Assembly (NCBI RefSeq): GCF_902859825.1
Contig: NZ_CADIKB010000006.1
Location: forward strand, 167,003 to 231,002
Origin: Paraburkholderia phenoliruptrix
GTDB taxonomy: Bacteria; Pseudomonadota; Gammaproteobacteria; Burkholderiales; Burkholderiaceae
Direction: 5' to 3'
DNA length: 64,000 nt
The notes beneath the pieces were generated by a model that searched no databases, was not told the origin of the DNA, and saw only the letters and a program-made list of their open reading frames with translations. Positions 19,072 through 26,801 of this stretch are shown one piece after another; position 1 is the stretch's first letter; each line of letters starts with the position of its first letter. A program made the translations under genes and the position numbers.

Positions 19072-19133
19072 TTCGCTTTTTCGCCCATCGCTGCGCACTG
19101 CATGCAACGATGGCGCCGTGCTCCTTTTACATT
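19072..19133 (+). promoter_or_regulatory. Imperfect PIP box and -10 upstream of the CHAP-like peptidase
   Basis: TTCGC (19072-19076) and TGCGC (19092-19096, one mismatch) are 15 bp apart. TACATT (19128-19133, YANNNT) starts 31 bp after the second repeat, inside the accepted 30-32 bp range. It leads to the ATG at 19211. One mismatch makes this weaker than the other boxes in the window. Confidence 0.5.
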
Positions 19134-19210
19134 CAAGCCTGCCCGCCGCCGCGCTGCGATGATCGCGCGGTCCGGCGCGGGCGGCGTTGCCTCGCTAACA
19201 AGGAGTCGTC

Positions 19211-20026
19211 ATGACGTATAGCGCATTCTCCACGCTGTCCTATCCGGCTGGCGGATATACGGGCGCGGCCGATTCTTCGTCGCTCTTCACGCGATCGATC
19301 ATTGCGCAGCCGAACGCGTGGGCAAGCTCGGGCGGCAACTTCGGCAACTTCGGCGGCGGCGCGGGTGCGAACTGGAATTCGCCGGGCGGCATGGGGGACA
19401 ACGCGCTCGAAGAACTGTTTTTGCAGTTCCTGCTGAGCATCACCAGTCCGTCGCAGGAATCGTCAGGCATGCCGATGCCTTCCATGCCGTCGCTTCCCGG
19501 CAGCGGCGGCGTCACGCAGGCCAGTTACCGCCGTTCGTCGGGCGCGGGCTCCGCCGATTCCGGCGGCGCCGTGGAGCGGGGCGACCCGAACGTGCGGCCG
19601 GCGGGCTCGGGCAATGCGGCGGGCGTCGCGCAGACGCAGTTGCACAAGTCCGCGGCCAGCATCATGGCGGACCAGGGCGTGCCGATGGACAAGGGCGTCG
19701 ACACGACGGTGTGCTGCGCGAACTTCGCGTCCGCGTGTCTCGTGAAGTCGGGAAAGATTTCGGAGTCGCAGCACACGAATCTCGTTTCGACGCTGCACAG
19801 CGAACTGAAGGGCGACGGCTGGCGCACCGTGAGCCGCGGCGAGGCGAAGCCGGGCGATATCTGCATTGTCGGCGACGATGAGCACGTCGAGATCGTCGCG
19901 AGCAATGAAAACGGCCGCATCACGCTGATCGGTTCGAACAATACGCAAGGCGGCAGCGGCCCGCAGGTGGTGTCGTACGACACCTATACCGGCAACCGGA
20001 GCGATGTGACGTTCCTGTCCGAATGA
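19211..20026 (+). CDS. CHAP/NlpC-P60-like cysteine peptidase, T3SS-associated
   Basis: A 271-residue protein. Residues 1-140 are a Gly/Ser/Pro-rich leader without a Sec signal, containing an amphipathic segment (NALEELFLQFLLSI, about 64-77) and MPSMPSLPGSGGVTQASYRRSS. Residues about 143-270 look like a CHAP/P60-type peptidoglycan amidase or peptidase: VCCANFASAC with Cys168/Cys169 as nucleophile candidates, GEAKPGDICIV, and DEHVEIVAS with His225. The leader is strikingly like that of the lysozyme-like protein at 26802-27539, which suggests a common export route. A likely role is opening peptidoglycan for the injectisome, or delivery as an effector. AAGGAG sits just before the ATG. Catalytic assignment is by pattern only. 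Confidence 0.65.
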   Translation: MTYSAFSTLSYPAGGYTGAADSSSLFTRSIIAQPNAWASSGGNFGNFGGGAGANWNSPGGMGDNALEELFLQFLLSITSPSQESSGMPMPSMPSLPGSGGVTQASYRRSSGAGSADSGGAVERGDPNVRPAGSGNAAGVAQTQLHKSAASIMADQGVPMDKGVDTTVCCANFASACLVKSGKISESQHTNLVSTLHSELKGDGWRTVSRGEAKPGDICIVGDDEHVEIVASNENGRITLIGSNNTQGGSGPQVVSYDTYTGNRSDVTFLSE

Positions 20027-20049
20027 CGGGCGAGCAATCCGCAACCCGC

Positions 20050-21267
20050 CTAATGCTCGACCATCAGCCGGTCGTAGCCATGAAACGAGCCGTGCTGCTG
20101 GCGCGGCTGCTCGCGAGGCGCAAGCCGTAGCCCGGGCATGCGCCGCATGAGCGCGCTCAACAGCGACTCCAGCTGCATCCGCGCGAGCGCGAGACCCATG
20201 CAGCTGTGCGGACCCGCGCCGAAGGTCAGTGAACGTCCGGCTTCGCGCTCGAAGCGGATTTCATCGGCCGCAGCGAACGCCGCGGGGTCGCGATTCGCAG
20301 CTCCGATGAGCGGCATCACGCGCTCGCCGCGACGAATCCGGCAGCCGTCGATCTCGACGTCGTCCCATGCATAGCGGAATACGGACTGCACGGCGGCGTC
20401 GTAGCGATACAGCTCGCGCACGGCTTGCGGCACGAGCGAGCCGTCGTCCTTCAATGCCTGCCAGGCGCGCGGCGCGCGCAGCAGTGCCGCGATGCTGTTG
20501 CCGATCGACAGCAACGTGGTGCCGTATCCCGCGATGAACAGGAATAAAACGTTGACGAGCATGTCGCGCCGGCCAATGCCGCCTTCCTGTTCGAGCCGCA
20601 GAAAGCGCGCGGCCGCATGATCGGGCACGACGTCCGGCTCGAGGGCAAGCATGAACGATTCGACCTGCGCGATGAACGTTTCGGTTTGCACGGCTGCGAG
20701 CGCGCGTTCTTCCGCGGACATCGGCGCGCCGCTGATCAGTTGCCACGCGCCCGCCGACGCCTGCAGATAATTCGCGCCATGCTCGTCGGGAAAACCGAGC
20801 AGACGGCAGATGGTACGCACCGGCAACACGCTCGCGATGTGAGCGACGAGATCGAAGCGCGGCAGTCTTTCGCATTGATCGATGAGACGCGCGACTTCAT
20901 CGTCGATAAACGCTTGCAGCGACAATAGCGCCTTGCGCGAAAAGAGCGGCGCGAGAAAGCGCCGCAGCCGTTCGTGCGCTTCGCCGGTCTGAAACACGAC
21001 CATGTTCGTGTAGCCGAGCGGATCGTCGAGCGGCACGGCGCCGGGCGGCGGCCGCGCCGAAAAACGGGCGTCGTCGAGTATGCGTGTGACGAGCGCATGC
21101 GACGACGCGAGCCACACACCGCTCGCGTCGCGGCACAGCGGCCGGTGCGCGCGCAACCATTCATAGAGCGGGTAGGGGTCGGTCGAACCCGTGCCGATGA
21201 TGGACGGCAGCACGCTGAAGGACTCCGGCTCCGGCATCGAGCAGGTCATCGCTGAATACGTGTGCAC
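20050..21267 (-). CDS. Cytochrome P450
   Basis: A 405-residue soluble bacterial P450. The heme-binding loop is FGAGPHSCMG with the thiolate Cys356. The ExxR pair is at 285-288 (ELYR), and the oxygen-binding I-helix motif is AGYGTT at 246-251. Substrate cannot be predicted. The start is uncertain: a GTG at 21267 gives the longest form and an ATG at 21249 is also possible, neither with a good ribosome site. It follows the Gly-rich protein gene by 14 bp on the same strand, so it probably shares the perfect PIP-box promoter at 21972-22032. That would make it an HrpB-regulated metabolic enzyme. No ferredoxin or reductase is adjacent. Confidence 0.93.
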   Translation of the reverse strand: MHTYSAMTCSMPEPESFSVLPSIIGTGSTDPYPLYEWLRAHRPLCRDASGVWLASSHALVTRILDDARFSARPPPGAVPLDDPLGYTNMVVFQTGEAHERLRRFLAPLFSRKALLSLQAFIDDEVARLIDQCERLPRFDLVAHIASVLPVRTICRLLGFPDEHGANYLQASAGAWQLISGAPMSAEERALAAVQTETFIAQVESFMLALEPDVVPDHAAARFLRLEQEGGIGRRDMLVNVLFLFIAGYGTTLLSIGNSIAALLRAPRAWQALKDDGSLVPQAVRELYRYDAAVQSVFRYAWDDVEIDGCRIRRGERVMPLIGAANRDPAAFAAADEIRFEREAGRSLTFGAGPHSCMGLALARMQLESLLSALMRRMPGLRLAPREQPRQQHGSFHGYDRLMVEH

Positions 21268-21281
21268 CGGTCGGCGGCTCG

Positions 21282-21893
21282 TCAGACGGTAAGACCGAAG
21301 TTGCCCGGCAACTGCACCGGTTGCTCAACCGTCAGCGGTTGGACGTGGCCGTTCGCCGGGGTGCCGAGGTTCAGGTCGCCCGCGCCGATGTTGACCTGAT
21401 CGGCCGCGAACTTGTAGGTGCCGTCGCTCTGCTTCTCGCCTTCGACGAGGTTGCCGCTCATGATCAGGTCGAAAGGCGAGCGGCCGTTCGTCATGAGCTC
21501 GTTGACTTCCTTCTTGCCGTCGGCGGTAAAGCTCACGCTGCCGTCCGCGCCCACGGTGCCGACCGATTTGCCGGTCTTGTCGTACAGGTTGCCCGACGGA
21601 TCTTCCAGCAGGCTCACCTCGCCGCCGGAGCGGGTGGACAGCTTGATCGAGCGCAGCGGCGGATTGCCGTTCGAGGGCATGCCGGGATACTGACCGGTCG
21701 AGCCCGGGAACTGCCCGCCGCCCGTATTCTGGCTGCCGCCCGGATACTGTCCGCCGGACAGGCCGAGGTCGTTCAGCAACTGCTGGATATCGGCGTCGAT
21801 CTGTGCCTGACTCGCGCCGCCAGACGACTGTGCGCCGGGGTACTGGAACGTCGGGCTCTGGAAGTACGCGGAATTCACGTTATTCGTGGTCAT
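21282..21893 (-). CDS. Gly-rich harpin-like or T3SS-exported protein
   Basis: A 203-residue protein with no cysteine and no Sec signal. The N-terminal third contains a helix (IDADIQQLLNDLGL, about residues 32-45) and a Gly/Pro/Gln repeat zone with QYPG, QFPG, QYPG. The rest is hydrophilic and beta-like (GGEVSLLEDPSGNLYDKTG). Lack of cysteine, high Gly and hrp-box control are traits of harpins and T3SS helper proteins, but no specific family is recognisable. The ATG at 21893 with AGAGG 4-8 bp upstream is preferred to a GTG 12 bp earlier. It is the first gene after a perfect PIP box and is followed by the P450 gene. Confidence 0.6.
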   Translation of the reverse strand: MTTNNVNSAYFQSPTFQYPGAQSSGGASQAQIDADIQQLLNDLGLSGGQYPGGSQNTGGGQFPGSTGQYPGMPSNGNPPLRSIKLSTRSGGEVSLLEDPSGNLYDKTGKSVGTVGADGSVSFTADGKKEVNELMTNGRSPFDLIMSGNLVEGEKQSDGTYKFAADQVNIGAGDLNLGTPANGHVQPLTVEQPVQLPGNFGLTV

Positions 21894-21971
21894 GGTTCCT
21901 CTCACAAGGTGGGTTCATGCAGAAAACGAAGACTGATGAGGTCGCCAGATCGCGCCGACTTCAACACACAC

Positions 21972-22032
21972 AGACTATGGGAAGCGCATCGGCGTGCGCG
22001 AGCGGATGCGAAGCGCAGTGTGCGCGCGCGAA
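21972..22032 (-). promoter_or_regulatory. Perfect PIP box and -10 for the harpin-like gene and P450
   Basis: TTCGC (22032-22028) and TTCGC (22012-22008) are separated by 15 bp, the exact PIP-box consensus. TAGTCT (21977-21972) follows at exactly 30 bp. It is back-to-back with the box at 22115-22175 in a 325-bp intergenic region that otherwise holds no gene. Confidence 0.88.
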
Positions 22033-22114
22033 ATCCGCAGGGTGCGGACATAGCCGCCGACGCCCAGCGCAGGAACGATCGCGCATGGGAGCGAACTGCG
22101 GGTGAAGCGCATGC

Positions 22115-22175
22115 TTCGCGATCGCGCTCCGTGCTTCGTATGCATGCGATGTCAAAGCGCCGCGCGTCCGAGAAT
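22115..22175 (+). promoter_or_regulatory. hrpII/PIP box and -10 for the HrpB1 paralogue
   Basis: TTCGC (22115-22119) and TTCGT (22135-22139) are separated by 15 bp. GAGAAT (22170-22175) lies exactly 30 bp downstream; it departs from YANNNT only in its first base. It precedes the ATG at 22219 and argues against starting that gene further upstream. Confidence 0.78.
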
Positions 22176-22218
22176 GCAGGAGGTCGCCTTCGGCCATTCG
22201 TTCGCCCTGGTACGTGCA

Positions 22219-22641
22219 ATGAAAAACGATCAATGCAGTTTCGCGGTGCTGGGTGTGCTGCTGACGATTTTTTCCGTGGGATTGCGGCTCGGCGCGCACG
22301 CCGATCTGGAGGAACTGCTGCTCGTCTTGCGCAGGCTTCATCCGAACCCTGCGGTCGTCGACATCTGCGAGGTCAGGCTCCTGGTCAATTCGCGGCGCTG
22401 GATCGATGCGCTGCGTCTATTGCGGCAGATCGACGAGCAGGGCTATGGTTCGCCCGTCGTCACGGCATTGCAGAGCTGGTGTTTGTACATGCTCGCGGAT
22501 CGCGACTGGCGGCGTTGCGCGGCTGCGGTACTGCAGGGCGGCGACCCCACGGCGCTCGCGATCGTCGCGAAGTTTCTCAGCATCGGCGGAGATTCCATCG
22601 CCGCGCGCATCGCCGAAGCGTTGGGCAGCGAATACACGTGA
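22219..22641 (+). CDS. HrpB1/HrpK family paralogue
   Basis: A 140-residue protein similar to HrpB1 at 3086-3661. Shared order: a hydrophobic N-terminal helix (FAVLGVLLTIFSVGL), the DICEVRLLVNSRRWIDALRLLRQI repeat aligning with EAVLYMQRGHWDDAIRVFSRV, then a WCLYMLADRDWRRCAAAVLQ block aligning with FCLSVKGDTGWRQWASAALAQ. The HrpB1 Pro-rich tail is absent. The start at 22219 is chosen because the predicted transcript begins near 22180 and homology starts here. A strong AGGAGG at 22177-22182 is too far upstream to serve this ATG, so the exact start remains open. It may pair with the harpin-like protein divergently encoded. Confidence 0.75.
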   Translation: MKNDQCSFAVLGVLLTIFSVGLRLGAHADLEELLLVLRRLHPNPAVVDICEVRLLVNSRRWIDALRLLRQIDEQGYGSPVVTALQSWCLYMLADRDWRRCAAAVLQGGDPTALAIVAKFLSIGGDSIAARIAEALGSEYT

Positions 22642-22703
22642 CGCGGCGCGCAACCCATTCGCTGCCCCTGCGCCGCGCCAGGCAGCCCATGACCCACGCG
22701 CCG

Positions 22704-24896
22704 TCAGCCGGGCGCGCCGCCGTTGCGCGCATTGCCGGTTCGTGCGATGCGGTCGTAGCGAGCCTGCAGTTCCGCCGCGCGACGCGTATCGCCCGCCTCG
22801 CTGCAGCACACGATCAGAGCGGCCAGCGCACGCTCGCGGAAGGCGCTGTCCGCACAGGCGTTGGCCAGTTCGTAGACCGTCTCCCACGCGGCAATGGCTT
22901 GCGCGACAGGCGCTTGCGCGAGGGGCAGCGCGCTCGCCAGGACGGCGTGAAGCCGCATCTCGTCGCGGCGTCGTGGCGTGGCGGTGGCCTGTACGCCGGC
23001 GAGCACGTCGCGGCTGCGCTGCAGATATTCACGTTCGAGCGAAAGGCGCGTCCACAGCCACGCCGAGCATTCGAGCAGCGAAATCGCCGTTTCGAACCGC
23101 TCGCATTGGGTGCTCCATTCGAGCGCCGCCCGCAAGTCGTCGAGATCGCTCACGTCGAGCGCGTCGATATGCGCGCGTTCGCCGCGCTTGCGATGCGCGT
23201 TCAGGCGCACGGGCAGGCCGGACGCAAGCGCGAGCGCGGTACGGTCGTATTCGCCGGCGTCGCGCAGCATGTCGCGCGCGAGATGGCGGACCGGGCGCCT
23301 GATCTGCAGCATCCACTGCCCGCTGCTGTCCACTTCCTCGACGAGACCGGCGTCGGTCAACGCGTCGAGCGAGGCGTCGGCGAGCGCGTCGCCGTGAATC
23401 GCATCGCGCATTGCATTGGAGGTGTCGTGAAGGGTTTCGTGAGGCGTTTCGCCCGACCTCACAGCACTGGCCGCTGTGGGCGCCTCGCATGCGGTGAGCA
23501 AGCCGATGGCGGCGCAGCGCGGGAATTCGCCTGCGAACATGGCGAGCCGCAGCAGGTGCAGTCGTGCGCGCCGATCAAGCCGCGCGAAATGCAGGTCGAA
23601 GGCGAGCGTGATGGGCGCCGAGCGCGAATGCGGGACGCCCGACGTCTCGATGCGCGGTCCGATGATACTTTCCAGGCTATGCGCATAGCGGGCCATGGCG
23701 GCGTCGAGCGGCTCGCCGCTACGCAGGTTGTGGTCGATCGTCGCGGCAGCAAGTTCGAGCGCGAGCGGCACGCCGGCGAGCAGTTGCGTGATGAGCACAG
23801 CGGCGTCGATGGCGGCTTGCGGCATCGCGCCGCCGTCCAGCGCAGCGAGGATCGCACTGCCGGCCGGTGTGCGCGGCGCCGCAGCGGACGGCAGACGCTG
23901 TCGGTCGCGGCGCGCAGACAGCGTGGCGAGCCGTGCGAACAGCAGCCGCAACGCGTCGTACTCCGGTGCGAGGATGGCGTTCACGTGGGTCTGTTCGGGC
24001 GTGCGCAGCGGACCGAGCGTCACCACTTCTTCATTGCGCAAGCCGAGCGGCGCGCCGGCGGTCACGATGGCGCGTACGTTCGGTCCGGCCGCGAGCAATG
24101 CGCCGATGGTCTGCGCCGCCAGCGCGCCGCTGTTGCACTCGTTGCAATCGATCACGAGCAGCACGTCGCGCGTGCGCACGCCGTCCAGCAAACGGTCGAG
24201 CGGACTGCGTGCCGGATCCGCCGGCAGCTTCAATGCGAGCGCGAAGGCATCGGCGTAACCGTCGCCGGGCGTCAGCGCGGATAGCGCGACCGGCAGCACG
24301 CCGTCGCGAAACCGCGCGGCGAGGCGCCGCGCCGCTTCGTGTGCGAGCCGCGCCTTGCCGGTGCCGGTCGCACCGACGAGCGTGATGAGCCGCGTGATCG
24401 AGATCAGGCCGAGCACTTCGGAAAGCTCGGCATGCCGGCCGATGAACGGTGTGAGTTGCTGGGGCATGCGCGAAGCGCTCACCGCCAAAGCGGGTGGCGG
24501 CGCCGTCGCGACGGGCGGCGCGCTCGGCATTGGCGCAGCGGACGCCGCCGCCGGAGCCTGCTGCGCGAAGCCATTCGTCTCGACCTCGGCGGCGAAGCGA
24601 TAACCGAAGCCCGGCACGGTGACGATGAGATCGCGTTCGTCGCCGAGCGCGCGTCGGAGCGCCGAAATTTGCGCCTGGACCGTATTGACGTCGACGTTCA
24701 GCTCCGGCCAGCCGCGGCGGCCCAGTTCGGCTTGCGCAACCGGCCTGCCGCGCGCCTCGACGAGCGCGATCAGCAACTCGAGCGCCCGCGCGCCCAGTTC
24801 GACCTCGAGGCCGTCGGCGACAAGCCGGGGCGGCTCCTGGGACAGCGTGTAGCGACTGAACGCCATGACTGTTTCGTTCGGTCGTAATGACGGCAT
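22704..24896 (-). CDS. Winged-helix/STAND-type transcriptional regulator
   Basis: A 730-residue regulator. Residues about 20-105 form an OmpR/CadC-type winged helix (ELGARALELLIALVEARGRPV, VNTVQAQISALRRALGD, VPGFGYRFAAEV). A Pro/Ala linker follows, then an NTPase region with P-loop-like GATGTGKA at 175-182. A C-terminal helical-repeat region from about residue 440 ends in a TPR-like stretch. This layout is shared by AfsR/GutR-like STAND regulators. The P-loop ends GKA rather than GKT/S, so NTP hydrolysis may be impaired. The ATG at 24896 is preferred (GGAGACCCAGG upstream); an ATG at 24866 is possible. It is divergent from hrpB and ends near the HrpB1 paralogue, so a role in T3SS control is a guess from position. 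Confidence 0.75.
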   Translation of the reverse strand: MPSLRPNETVMAFSRYTLSQEPPRLVADGLEVELGARALELLIALVEARGRPVAQAELGRRGWPELNVDVNTVQAQISALRRALGDERDLIVTVPGFGYRFAAEVETNGFAQQAPAAASAAPMPSAPPVATAPPPALAVSASRMPQQLTPFIGRHAELSEVLGLISITRLITLVGATGTGKARLAHEAARRLAARFRDGVLPVALSALTPGDGYADAFALALKLPADPARSPLDRLLDGVRTRDVLLVIDCNECNSGALAAQTIGALLAAGPNVRAIVTAGAPLGLRNEEVVTLGPLRTPEQTHVNAILAPEYDALRLLFARLATLSARRDRQRLPSAAAPRTPAGSAILAALDGGAMPQAAIDAAVLITQLLAGVPLALELAAATIDHNLRSGEPLDAAMARYAHSLESIIGPRIETSGVPHSRSAPITLAFDLHFARLDRRARLHLLRLAMFAGEFPRCAAIGLLTACEAPTAASAVRSGETPHETLHDTSNAMRDAIHGDALADASLDALTDAGLVEEVDSSGQWMLQIRRPVRHLARDMLRDAGEYDRTALALASGLPVRLNAHRKRGERAHIDALDVSDLDDLRAALEWSTQCERFETAISLLECSAWLWTRLSLEREYLQRSRDVLAGVQATATPRRRDEMRLHAVLASALPLAQAPVAQAIAAWETVYELANACADSAFRERALAALIVCCSEAGDTRRAAELQARYDRIARTGNARNGGAPG

Positions 24897-25097
24897 CCTG
24901 GGTCTCCAGCGGATTCGGCAAGCCCACTTCGTCCGGGCGGTACCGCGTGGGGCGGATCAAATGGATTCGTCAGCTTATTGCGAGTTGCATGGTTCGGCAA
25001 TAGGGGCTAGCGCACGGCCGTCGCGCAAGCGGGCGTTCCCGTGCTACGCGAAAGAGCACTTGCGGCGCGCGTCGACGTATGCCGCGCATCGTGAATC

Positions 25098-25166
25098 TCA
25101 ACAGTTCTCAAATCGGCCGGAACGCTCAGATTTGTTGAAAATGTGCGCCGCATATCTGCCTAGATT
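25098..25166 (+). promoter_or_regulatory. hrpB promoter element shared with sctC
   Basis: Second copy of the 69-bp element described at 9641-9709. It has TCAACA-N4-TCAAAT, GAAC, TCAGATTTGTTGA, ATGTGC and, at the same distance as in sctC, a -10-like TAGATT at 25161-25166. It sits in the 367-bp gap between the divergent STAND regulator and hrpB; the rest of that gap shows nothing convincing. HrpG is the natural candidate to bind it. Confidence 0.75.
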
Positions 25167-25263
25167 AGGGAATGCGAACGATGGTGGCATACGCAACGAT
25201 CGGTTTGCAGCAGGCGTGCGTGCCGGTGGCCGAGCCGCGCGCGCATCAACGAGGAGTCGCACT

Positions 25264-26736
25264 ATGTTTCTGACGCTTTACTTTCCGCTGGCGGCGTCGT
25301 TGTCCGTGCACGATTTGCCGGACGGTTTTCTCAACAAGATACGCGACGGCGACCTGCAACCGGCGGGTGCCCAGGCGAGCCGCTGGTCGGATATCGCGCG
25401 CGGGGCCGCAGCGGCGCCCGAACTGCTGCGCCTGCATGCCGACATGCAGATGACGCTCGGCATCTGCGACGAGGCCGAAGAACAGTACCGCCGCGCACAG
25501 AAGGCGATCCGCTCGCCGCGCCAGGCGATCCGCGCGGCGTCGTGCCGCAACGCCGGCTGGCAGGCGCTGTTTCGTCACCGGCTCGCCACGGCGCTGTCGT
25601 GCTTCGCGCGGCTCGCCGAGGAGCCGGAGATCGAGGCGGCGCAGCAGATCGAGGCCCGCCTCGGCATCGTGGGCACCTTGCACGAACTGGGCCGCTCGCG
25701 CGATTCGAGCGACGCGCTCGACGAATTGGCCGCCGCGGCTACGGAGCCGTCGCTGGGTCACTGGCGCGAACTCGTCGCCACCTTGCGTTTCGACGTTGCC
25801 GTGCAGCGCGAATTGCGCAGCGCCACGCTGCTGAGCGATCACGCGTACTGGCAGTCGGGTCTCGGCGATCACGCGCTGCGCGGTGTGGGCGCAGCCGGCG
25901 GATTCCGCCCGATGGCGTCGGCAAGCGATGAAGCCGATCTGCACGAAGTGGAGGCGCTGAACGTCTGCACGCCGCTGCTGCGCCAGCGCGTCGACTACTT
26001 GCGGCAGCTGCGCGCGCTGGCCCGCGGCGAACGCGCGGCGCTCGAGGGCATCACCGCGCATCTGAACTGGGCGCAGCAGCGCGGCTTCGGCGATTACCTG
26101 CGCAGCACACGCCTCGAAGTCGTGCTGGCCGCGCTCGCGTCCGATGCGCCGCAGCTGGCCGAGATGCTGCTGGAGCCGCTGCATCGGGTCGACCATGCGG
26201 CGTCGACCGGGCATCGGCAGCTCGAATATCTGTACGCGGTGGCCAAAACGCATCAGGCGCTCGGGCGCAGCCGCGAAGGCATGCTGTTTTTCGGCCGCTA
26301 CGCGCTGATTGCCACGCAGTGTCTGCGCGACGATTCGCAAGTGTTGGTGTCGTACACGGGCAAGGCCGCGCGCCAGGCACCGCAACTCGACGATGTGACC
26401 GCGCGCCTGCCCGCGCGCTACCGGCGCGCGTATCGCTATCTGCAGGAAAACCTCGACAGGCGTGATCTTTCCGTGCGCGAAGTGGCCGCTGAAGTCGGCG
26501 TCACGGAGCGCGCGTTGCAAAGCGCGTTCAAGCATTCGCTCGGGCTTTCGCCGACCGAGCTGATCCGCCGGCTGCGTATGGAGCGCATTCGCGCGGACCT
26601 GCTCGACGATTCCTTTAACGGCGAGCGCTCGGTGCTGTTCACAGCCAACAAGTGGGGCGTGCAGAATCGTTCGACGCTCGTGAGCGGCTATCGCAAGCAG
26701 TTTCACGAGGCGCCTTCAGAGACGCTCGAGCGCTGA
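25264..26736 (+). CDS. hrpB: AraC-family T3SS activator HrpB (HrpX)
   Basis: A 490-residue transcription activator of the HrpB/HrpX group. The long N-terminal region (about 1-390) is built of TPR-like helices (DEAEEQYRRAQKAIRSP and similar), and the AraC DNA-binding domain is at about 395-485. Its two helix-turn-helices include LSVREVAAEVGVTERALQSAFKHSLGLSPTE-like sequence and NRSTLVSGYRKQFHEAPSE. The N-terminal MFLTLYFPLAASLSVHDL is typical of the group. HrpB binds hrpII/PIP boxes; five exact ones lie in this window, which supports the call. The ATG at 25264 lies 98 bp after the predicted -10 of the shared element. It converges on the lysozyme-like gene. Confidence 0.92.
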   Translation: MFLTLYFPLAASLSVHDLPDGFLNKIRDGDLQPAGAQASRWSDIARGAAAAPELLRLHADMQMTLGICDEAEEQYRRAQKAIRSPRQAIRAASCRNAGWQALFRHRLATALSCFARLAEEPEIEAAQQIEARLGIVGTLHELGRSRDSSDALDELAAAATEPSLGHWRELVATLRFDVAVQRELRSATLLSDHAYWQSGLGDHALRGVGAAGGFRPMASASDEADLHEVEALNVCTPLLRQRVDYLRQLRALARGERAALEGITAHLNWAQQRGFGDYLRSTRLEVVLAALASDAPQLAEMLLEPLHRVDHAASTGHRQLEYLYAVAKTHQALGRSREGMLFFGRYALIATQCLRDDSQVLVSYTGKAARQAPQLDDVTARLPARYRRAYRYLQENLDRRDLSVREVAAEVGVTERALQSAFKHSLGLSPTELIRRLRMERIRADLLDDSFNGERSVLFTANKWGVQNRSTLVSGYRKQFHEAPSETLER

Positions 26737-26801
26737 GCACGCTGCGCCTCAGCCTCAGCCGCGGCTGGGTTGGGCCGCGGCGACTCGCGTGCCGCGACGG
26801 G

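Noticed and set aside
19060..19084. Alternative hrp box GTCGA-N15-TTCGC before the CHAP-like gene
   Set aside because: The first repeat is mismatched and no YANNNT hexamer lies 30-32 bp downstream; the TTCGC/TGCGC pair at 19072-19096 fits better.
21321..24284. 987-codon plus-strand frame opposite the harpin-like gene and the STAND regulator
   Set aside because: It spans three real genes and two well-placed hrp promoters and has shadow composition.
25246..26706. 486-codon minus-strand frame opposite hrpB
   Set aside because: The plus strand encodes an AraC activator with intact helix-turn-helices; the antisense frame has no recognisable domain.
26737..26780. Palindromic GC-rich sequence between convergent hrpB and the lysozyme-like gene
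   Set aside because: Could fold, but there is no T-run on either strand, so a terminator is not supported.
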